A DNA stretch of 64,000 nt from Bordetella petrii. Lineage in GTDB: Bacteria; Pseudomonadota; Gammaproteobacteria; Burkholderiales; Burkholderiaceae_B. This document shows positions 58,934-64,000 of this stretch, piece after piece. The notes below the pieces were generated by a model. It saw only the letters and a list, made by a program, of their open reading frames with translations. It was not told the DNA's origin and did no database searches. Numbering within the stretch: position 1 is the first letter of the stretch; each line of letters starts with the position of its first letter. The position numbers and the translations under genes were made by a program. The DNA lies in NCBI RefSeq assembly GCF_000067205.1, contig NC_010170.1, positions 992,001-1,056,000 on the forward strand, read 5' to 3'.

Positions 58934-59191
58934 CTATTCCCGACTATCGACAGCGCGCCGCGCTACCTCGGCCATTTCAGAAAGATATTCGACGACGCGC
59001 GCCGGCACTTCAGGCCGTTCACGGAGGTCGGTCGCCGCGCTTTCGAATGTGTCTGCAATTGGGCTGTCGGGAAAATGCGTTGCCAGCACGACTGTCAACG
59101 TTTTGACGGCGAGGCGTAGCGCCAGAAACTCGTTGTCTGCGGCGTCGAGGCCCGCCCGCAGTTGGCCATCAGTCAAATTTTTGTCAGTCAT
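58934..59191 (-). CDS. Small leftward phage protein
   Basis: 85-aa protein MTDKNLTDGQLRAGLDAADNEFLALRLAVKTLTVVLA..., with an excellent Shine-Dalgarno AGGAGAAG before the ATG at 59191. Predicted all-helical. Faces left inside the rightward early region, so it needs its own promoter and may be a lysogenic or regulatory gene. Family unknown. Confidence 0.65.
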   Translation of the reverse strand: MTDKNLTDGQLRAGLDAADNEFLALRLAVKTLTVVLATHFPDSPIADTFESAATDLRERPEVPARVVEYLSEMAEVARRAVDSRE

Positions 59192-59274
59192 GGTCGGCTT
59201 CTCCTGGAAATGTTTGGTTGTTGGCGCTTCCAAGCATACCCGGCTGGAGCCGGCCGCCCAACACGGAGTGGCTT

Positions 59275-59373
59275 ATGCCTGACCCCGACCCCAAAGACGA
59301 ACGCATTCCCATCGGCCCGACCGATGTTTGAACGCGCCAGGGCGTCACGCTGAACGCCGCGCGCCGCGCATGA
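59275..59373 (+). pseudogene. Short Pro/Asp-rich ORF interrupted by an in-frame TGA
   Basis: ATG at 59275 with GGAG 7 bases upstream reads MPDPDPKDERIPIGPTDV then TGA (59329-59331); the same frame continues 13 codons (TRQGVTLNAARRA) to a second stop at 59371. Either an 18-aa leader-like peptide or a small gene broken by one stop. Confidence 0.3.
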
Positions 59374-59409
59374 CCAGATTTTTCCGGTAGCCCTCCTGAC
59401 TGATTGCCC

Positions 59410-60048
59410 ATGTCCAGCACTGTACCGATCCAAGCCGCCCAAGGCATGCGAAACGAATCGCACAAGTCCCTGATCGCTGTCGTGCGCGAGCACGTATCGG
59501 CCTGGCGCAAAGCCGAAGGCTGGTCGCGCGAAACCGTGGTCGACGAGATCGTGCGCGCCCACGCCGATATCGGCGGCCCGGTGTCCAGCGGCATCCTGTT
59601 CGACCCCGCCACGCGCGACACCTTCGAGCGCATGAAGGTCAACGCCGACCGCGTGTTTCGCTGGCTCGACGACGACAGCAAGGACACGAACCTGCTGCCC
59701 GCCAATTTCCTGCCCTCCATTCTGGCGGCGATGCCCGTGGATCGCCGCCGGCACTGTCTGGACGACATTCTGCGGCCGATGAGCATGGCAGTGCGTCTGA
59801 TGGCGCTGACTGCTGGCGACGGAGTCGATATCACCCAGGTGGCCGCCATGATCCGCGAAGGTGCCGAGGCGCATGCCGCGGCGGCGGCGCTGCTCGGTGG
59901 CCAGGCAACACCGGCCACGATGGCGGCCGCGCACCGCGAGATCAGCGAGGCCATCACGGCGCTGCGCAACGTGCGCGCGTCGCTGGAAAACCAGATGGGG
60001 ATGGCCGGCATGGATATGCCGGTAGCCGTGGAGGGCGGCCGTGTCTGA
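59410..60048 (+). CDS. YdaT-like regulator/toxin
   Basis: 212-aa protein. HKSLIAVVREHVSAWRKAEGWSRETVVDEIVRAH and the phrase NFLPSILAAMPVDRRRHCLDDIL match the YdaT toxin domain of lambdoid prophages, where YdaS/YdaT act as Cro/CII-like regulators rather than a true toxin-antitoxin pair. Starts at ATG 59410. Its end overlaps the DUF1367 gene start by 8 bases. Confidence 0.82.
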   Translation: MSSTVPIQAAQGMRNESHKSLIAVVREHVSAWRKAEGWSRETVVDEIVRAHADIGGPVSSGILFDPATRDTFERMKVNADRVFRWLDDDSKDTNLLPANFLPSILAAMPVDRRRHCLDDILRPMSMAVRLMALTAGDGVDITQVAAMIREGAEAHAAAAALLGGQATPATMAAAHREISEAITALRNVRASLENQMGMAGMDMPVAVEGGRV

Positions 60049-60562
60049 AATCCTGCTGGTCAAGCAAGACCCTGTCGAAGTGTCCGAAGAGGATAGGGCC
60101 GCCGCGCGCCGCGTGATCTTCGGTGCCGTGGACGGCCTGGGCGAGCGCGGCAAGAAGCAGTGGCGCCGCCTGTGGAATCGCATCTTCAAGCTGCAGCCCG
60201 GCGAGGCGATGGAGATCGTCACGCGCCAGGAACGGCTGGGCTGGTATCACCGCAAGCACATGGCGCTTGAGCAGCGCGTGTTCGAGGCGCAGGAGGTCTT
60301 CGAGCATTTCCGTACCTTCCGGGCCTGGTTGAAGATCGGCGCCGGCCACGTGGAATTCGTGCCGGGAGCGGATGGCCACCTGCAGGCCGTTCCGCTGTCG
60401 ATCAGCTACGCCGACATGGAGCAGGCGCAGATGGAGGAATTCCATGACGCCGCGGTGGGGTTCCTGCGGTCATCGCGCGGCGCGTCGCAGCTGTGGCCCC
60501 ACCTGCCGGTGTTGGCCGCCGGCGGCATGATCGATGCAATCCTCGGAGATTTCGGCGAGTGA
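60041..60562 (+). CDS. DUF1367 phage protein
   Basis: 173-aa protein with GTG start at 60041. The family signature is clear: LLVKQDPVEVSEEDRAAARR at the N-terminus, then FRAWLKIGAGHVEFVPGADGHLQAVPLSISYADMEQAQMEEFHDAAVGFL. DUF1367 proteins lie in phage early regions near replication/recombination genes; function unknown. Confidence 0.88.
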   Translation: MSEILLVKQDPVEVSEEDRAAARRVIFGAVDGLGERGKKQWRRLWNRIFKLQPGEAMEIVTRQERLGWYHRKHMALEQRVFEAQEVFEHFRTFRAWLKIGAGHVEFVPGADGHLQAVPLSISYADMEQAQMEEFHDAAVGFLRSSRGASQLWPHLPVLAAGGMIDAILGDFGE

Positions 60563-60621
60563 CCGGTTTTGCGAGCCTTTGGCGGTGGGGATACCCGTGC
60601 GCGACGAGTGTATGTCTGTTC

Positions 60622-61296
60622 TCAGTCGTCACCGAATATCTCAGACGGGTCGGGCGCAGGAGCGTAGTCGAGAGCAATTGCATTCAAGTCGAGATTGACT
60701 TTCTTCAGCAGATCGACCGCGCTACTAAGCCTCAGGCCAAGCCGCTCCGTAGTGCGATTGGGCACCTTATGGCCTGGTGCAAGGTTCTGCCTATGCGACA
60801 ACGCATCAGTGTCTCGTCTTACCTCCTCGACTTCCGACAAGGCCCGCGCCAGTTGGTGCGCGGTGCGTTCTCCTATCGGAACCAGGTGAGCCGCGTGTTC
60901 GACCGAGATGATTGGAAGCGCCTGCTCCAGCTCTTCGCGGAACCTACCAAACTTGGGTGTATGGTCGACCTCGTCGTCAAAGAGGGTGCCCGTCGCTGCA
61001 ATGTCCAGCGCCGCCGTGTAGCGGTCCAGTTTCACTGCAAGGTAGGCTGCATAAAGCGCGGCTTGCTCCACCGCCTCACGCCTATGTGTTCTCGTTTGCT
61101 GGCCAGCGAGATACAGCGCGACGGCGGCGGTAAATGCAGTTGCGAATGCTGCGGCCCAACCTGCCGTAGCTGGATGTGCGATGAACGCCCGGAATCCAGG
61201 CGACCGGATTGCTATCAGGCCCAGCACGATGGCTATTGCGGCACCAGCGACGGTCCAGCCACGCCAGTCAAACCATTCACGGATCGCCCTGTTCAT
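60622..61296 (-). CDS. Leftward membrane protein, candidate moron
   Basis: 224-aa protein. Two N-terminal transmembrane segments (GWTVAGAAIAIVLGLIAI and AGWAAAFATAFTAAVALYLAG) precede a long helical cytosolic domain (ALEQAALYAAYLAVKLDRYTAALDIAA...). It is opposite to the surrounding rightward genes and somewhat lower in GC, so it probably has its own promoter. This plan, two helices then a helical bundle, is common for phage exclusion or host-conditioning proteins, but no family is recognised. Confidence 0.7.
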   Translation of the reverse strand: MNRAIREWFDWRGWTVAGAAIAIVLGLIAIRSPGFRAFIAHPATAGWAAAFATAFTAAVALYLAGQQTRTHRREAVEQAALYAAYLAVKLDRYTAALDIAATGTLFDDEVDHTPKFGRFREELEQALPIISVEHAAHLVPIGERTAHQLARALSEVEEVRRDTDALSHRQNLAPGHKVPNRTTERLGLRLSSAVDLLKKVNLDLNAIALDYAPAPDPSEIFGDD

Positions 61297-61426
61297 GGGT
61301 ATGTCTCCTCAGAACTGAGCATCCATCGTATTCCACCGGCGCGGGCATTGCCTATCACAGATCCGGCCGAAAAAAAATTGCCCTCGTTCAAAATACAAAC
61401 GCCGGCGCCGCCGGCAGGATGGGTCT

Positions 61427-62503
61427 ATGGAAAAGACCAATAGCCCCGCCGGCCCCGAGCCTTTAACGCCGGCCGACTGCAATCTGCAGGACTTCCAGTT
61501 CATGCCGCTGGACGTGCTGCGCCTGCGCGACTCCGAGCTGGCATCGAACGAAACCCCCGAGGCATGTTGGGCCGCCGTGCTTCTGTGGTGCGCGGCGTGG
61601 CACCAGGTGCCGGCCGGCTCGATCCCGAACGACGAGCAATGGATCGCCAAGCAGGCCGGCTACGCCCGGCGCGGGCGGATCGACAAGGAATGGAATGACG
61701 TTCGACCAGGCGCGCTGCGCGGCTGGATCGAGTGCAGCGATGGCCGCCTTTATCACCCCGTGGTGGCCGAAAAGGCCCGCGATGCCTGGCAATCCAAACT
61801 GGAGCAGCGCTGGCGGTCGGAGTGCGGTCGCGTCAAGAAGCACAACCAGCGGCACGGGACAAAGGTGGTCGTGCCCGACTTTGTCACCTGGTTGTCGCTT
61901 GGTTGTCCCCAGGGACAACCGCTGCCTGTCCCTGGGGACAGCGCACAACAGGAACAGGGACAAGTGGGTAATGTCCCCAGCCCAGGCGGTACCAGTCCCC
62001 AAGACAACCCCGGGGACAAGGGGTCCAAGGGACAGGGAGAGGGACAGGGACAGGGAGACTCTTACGTAGAACCTAGCGGTTCTACGTTACGCGGCGATTC
62101 GCCGCCTCCGTCCGTCGACGCCGGCCGGTTGCCTCGAGCGCTTGGCATCCGCGAGCTGATCGCCGAAGGCGTCGAGCGCCAGCATGCCGAGGACTGGCTG
62201 AAGGTCCGCCGCGCCAAGGGCGCGCCGTTAACCTCGACCGCCTGGGATGCCGTCAAACGCGAAGCCGCCGCCGCAGGCATCACGCCGCCAGAGGCAGTCC
62301 GAATCTCCGCAGAAAACGCCTGGCAGGGCTTCAAAGCGTCCTGGCTGGAGCGCGCCCGCCAGCGCGACGAACCGTCGCAGAGCGCCCGAGGGAAATCGGC
62401 CTCGCAGCAGCGCGCCGATTGGCTGTCCGAACTGGACGATGAACTGCGCGGCAAGCCGCGCGAAATCGACATGGGAGTGATCGATGCAAGTGGCCAACGC
62501 TGA
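61427..62503 (+). CDS. Phage replication protein, DUF1376 N-terminus (O-like)
   Basis: 358-aa protein. The N-terminal half is DUF1376-like (FMPLDVLRLRDSELASNETPEACWAAVLLWCAAWHQVPAGSIPNDE), found in phage replication initiators. A low-complexity Gly/Gln/Asp linker (about 160-220) is encoded by the repeat cluster at 61901-62087; the C-terminal half is a helical, basic domain (HAEDWLKVRRAKGAPLTSTAWDAVKREA). Overlaps the P-like gene by 20 bases. Position and pairing match lambda O. Confidence 0.82.
   Translation: MEKTNSPAGPEPLTPADCNLQDFQFMPLDVLRLRDSELASNETPEACWAAVLLWCAAWHQVPAGSIPNDEQWIAKQAGYARRGRIDKEWNDVRPGALRGWIECSDGRLYHPVVAEKARDAWQSKLEQRWRSECGRVKKHNQRHGTKVVVPDFVTWLSLGCPQGQPLPVPGDSAQQEQGQVGNVPSPGGTSPQDNPGDKGSKGQGEGQGQGDSYVEPSGSTLRGDSPPPSVDAGRLPRALGIRELIAEGVERQHAEDWLKVRRAKGAPLTSTAWDAVKREAAAAGITPPEAVRISAENAWQGFKASWLERARQRDEPSQSARGKSASQQRADWLSELDDELRGKPREIDMGVIDASGQR
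61901..62087. repeat. Candidate replication origin: palindromes and GGGACA repeats within the O-like gene
   Basis: GGTTGTCCC-CA-GGGACAACC (61901-61920) and CTGTCCC-TG-GGGACAG (61926-61941) are perfect palindromes sharing TGTCCC/GGGACA. GTCCCC/GGGACA half-sites recur at about ten further positions up to 62056. It ends with ACGTAGAACC-TAGC-GGTTCTACGT (62064-62087), a perfect 10-bp dyad. An iteron array inside the initiator gene is the layout of lambda ori. Confidence 0.65.
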
Positions 62504-63185
62504 AACTGTCGACGCGACGCTTGGCGCTCTCGTCGTGCGCGAGATGCGGCTGCTGTATGGCGCCAAGTTCGCCCAGCAGTGGCAAGGCCTGTCGCCGCGC
62601 GAGCTGCGCGAGTCCTGGGACCAGAAGCTGGCCGGCCTGAACGAGACCCAGGTGCGGCGAGGCCTGGCTGCTTGCCACCTGCGGGAATGGCCGCCGACGC
62701 TCCCGGAGTTCCTACGCCTTTGCTGCCCCTGGATGACGCCGGAGGTTGCCTACCACGAAGCCGTGCGCGGCATGTCGGCGCGCCAGCGCGGTGAGATCGG
62801 CGAATGGTCGCACCCGGCGGTGTACTGGGCCGCCGTGGGCGTGAGCTCGGTGGACCTGCTTAACAGCGCCTACGGGTCGATCAAGGCGCGGTGGGAAAAG
62901 ACGCTCGCCGATGAGTTGTCCCGTGGGACATGGCCGGAAATTCCGGAGCCGCGCCAGTCGCTGCCAGCGCCTGGGCAGACGGCGGCCACGCGCGAAGAGG
63001 CAGCGGCGGCAATGCGCAAGATGGGCGCCGACAAGGTGCTGGCACAGAAGGGCCGCGATCCGCTCCGCTGGGCCCACAAGATTCTGGCCGAGCAGGAGCG
63101 TAAGGGCGGTCGCCGGTACGCGCCGGCCGTCCTGGCCATGGCCGAGCGGGCCATTACGGCGCCGGCCGGGGAGGGGCGGTCATGA
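62484..63185 (+). CDS. Phage replication protein P-like (helicase-loader type)
   Basis: 233-aa protein. LLYGAKFAQQWQGLSPRELRESWDQKLAGLNETQVRRGLAACHLREWPPTLPEFLRLC is the lambda P/replication protein P pattern. Starts 20 bases before the O-like gene ends and overlaps the next gene by 4. It probably recruits host DnaB to the origin. Confidence 0.82.
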   Translation: MQVANAETVDATLGALVVREMRLLYGAKFAQQWQGLSPRELRESWDQKLAGLNETQVRRGLAACHLREWPPTLPEFLRLCCPWMTPEVAYHEAVRGMSARQRGEIGEWSHPAVYWAAVGVSSVDLLNSAYGSIKARWEKTLADELSRGTWPEIPEPRQSLPAPGQTAATREEAAAAMRKMGADKVLAQKGRDPLRWAHKILAEQERKGGRRYAPAVLAMAERAITAPAGEGRS

Positions 63186-63289
63186 TCTGGGTCTTGGCCA
63201 TCCTGGGCGTGGTGCTGGTGGTCTGCCTCGGCCTGGCGATCTGGGCGCTGGCCGCCGCCTACAAGCGGGAGTACGACGAATGGCTGTGA
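63182..63289 (+). CDS. 35-aa single-helix membrane peptide
   Basis: Reads MIWVLAILGVVLVVCLGLAI... ending YKREYDEWL: one transmembrane helix and a short charged tail. The ATG overlaps the stop of the P-like gene (ATGA) and its end overlaps the next start, so it is translated in the chain. Function unknown. Confidence 0.6.
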   Translation: MIWVLAILGVVLVVCLGLAIWALAAAYKREYDEWL

Positions 63290-63540
63290 GAGGCGGCTAC
63301 CTCGCCATTGGCGTCTGGCCGGTGGTCCGCGAGCAGGGCTGGGGCATCCTGCCGTTCCGCGGCGACAAAGCCCATTACCTCCACCGCGGCGCGCTGACGG
63401 GCGAGGGCGGTCGGTTTGTGTACTCGAGCTGCGGCGTCCGTGGCGCCGAGACAACCCAGGTGCCGCTGCTGGTGCCCGGGAATTTCCCGCGCTGCCAGAA
63501 CTGTGTGCGCGCTTTGCCAGCCTGGAAGCGGTACGCATGA
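63280..63540 (+). CDS. Small phage protein
   Basis: 86-aa protein MAVRGGYLAIGVWPVVREQGW..., with Cys in SSCGV and CQNC (FPRCQNCVRALP), possibly metal-binding. ATG at 63280 overlaps the preceding ORF end by 10 bases. No family recognised. Confidence 0.65.
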   Translation: MAVRGGYLAIGVWPVVREQGWGILPFRGDKAHYLHRGALTGEGGRFVYSSCGVRGAETTQVPLLVPGNFPRCQNCVRALPAWKRYA

Positions 63541-63788
63541 CGCCGCCAAATACCGTCCAGTGCGTCGGCTGCCGCCTGTTCAGCCTGCAGAAGCACGCCG
63601 CCATGGCGGAACAAGGTCTGGGTCAGTGTGCGTTGGAAGCCGCGTCGCATCCCGGCCGATTCCGCGGCGCGCTTCGCGACCACGAATGTCCAGATTTCGC
63701 CGCGGCGCTCGCCCCGGTAGTCGAAAAACGAGTTGTTTGGCTGCGTGCGCAGCAGGAAGAAAGGAGAAGCTGGTGCTCGAATTCGTGA
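63537..63788 (+). CDS. Small cysteine-containing phage protein
   Basis: 83-aa protein. CVGCRLFSL, GQCALE and HECPDF give a four-cysteine pattern, and the sequence resembles short phage zinc-binding proteins that precede rusA. Overlaps the previous gene by 4 bases and the rusA start by 16. Confidence 0.7.
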   Translation: MTPPNTVQCVGCRLFSLQKHAAMAEQGLGQCALEAASHPGRFRGALRDHECPDFAAALAPVVEKRVVWLRAQQEERRSWCSNS

Positions 63789-64000
63789 TCCCAGGTGTGC
63801 CGGTCGGCAAGGGCCGGCCGCGCGCCGCCAAGTTTGGCAAGCACATTCAGCTATACACGCCCGAGAAGACTATCACCTACGAGAGCACGGTGGTGCTGAC
63901 CGGGTACCAGGCCATGGCCGGCCGTCCGCCGCTGGATGGGCCGGTATCCGCGATGCTGACTATCCGGCTGCCGGTGCCGACGTCCTGGCCCAAGCGCAAG
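63773..64000 (+). CDS. rusA: RusA-type Holliday junction resolvase, cut by window edge
   Basis: First 76 residues readable, starting GTG at 63773 after AAGGAGAAG. FVIPGVPVGKGRPRAAKFGKHIQLYTPEKTITYES is the RusA N-terminus; the run ending TSWPKRK continues beyond the edge. Located after the replication genes as in many lambdoid phages, where it resolves recombination intermediates. Confidence 0.9.
   Translation, partial: MLEFVIPGVPVGKGRPRAAKFGKHIQLYTPEKTITYESTVVLTGYQAMAGRPPLDGPVSAMLTIRLPVPTSWPKRK

Overview
The window is high-GC DNA from a betaproteobacterium of the family Alcaligenaceae, most likely Bordetella or a close relative such as Achromobacter. The gene orders dusB-fis-purH-ruvC-ruvA, aat-bpt-pyrD, ilvE-zinc finger-yheT and azlCD, the TctC-type binding protein and the phasin all fit that group. 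This is inference from protein content; no database search was possible.

Positions 1-36.7 kb are ordinary chromosome: a two-component system (1-1749), an unusual usher-like lipoprotein, recQ, the ruvB and ruvA/ruvC loci, a threonine/serine dehydratase, purH, fis, dusB, a UbiH-type hydroxylase, pepP, galU, an M48 peptidase, ilvE, azlCD, rhlE, an IclR regulator, tctC, phaP, pyrD, bpt, aat and a Nudix hydrolase. Regulatory RNA is prominent. A yybP-ykoY (manganese) riboswitch precedes a CaCA cation exchanger. A promoter, leader peptide and nested hairpins precede a small ACT/MgtC-tail-like protein. Two intergenic regions (21.6-22.0 kb and 30.65-30.76 kb) carry copies of one imperfect-palindrome repeat family, and 6.33-6.90 kb holds two very stable inverted repeats.

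Positions 36.7-41.4 kb are an AT-richer accessory cluster. It has LuxR-type and AraC/GyrI-type regulators, three small exported proteins (two of them Gly/Ser/Thr/Asn-rich) and an isolated transposase-like HTH protein. It ends at a 3' fragment of tRNA-Cys, which marks a phage attachment site.

Positions 41.5 kb to the right edge are the early half of a lambdoid-style prophage. Integrase and an excisionase-like protein sit at the attachment end. A long leftward operon (about 55.6 to 42.8 kb) encodes a RecT annealase, a Cas4/RecB-like nuclease, an SMC-like ATPase, two HNH proteins, a C5 cytosine methyltransferase with a tandem-repeat insert, a MazG-like composite protein and many small ORFs. The immunity region (55.69-58.14 kb) has an S24 repressor, four genes between the repressor and a terminator (positioned like lambda rex), and five copies of the operator TTACCT-NN-AGGTAA at two divergent promoters. 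To the right are YdaS- and YdaT-like regulators, DUF1367, replication proteins of O/P type with an origin-like repeat cluster inside the O-like gene, and the start of rusA. Structural and lysis genes must lie beyond the right edge.

The most unusual items are the VADPR-repeat methyltransferase, the repressor-linked lysogeny genes with their symmetric operators, the leader peptide at 17.6 kb, and the secreted-protein cluster beside the attachment site.
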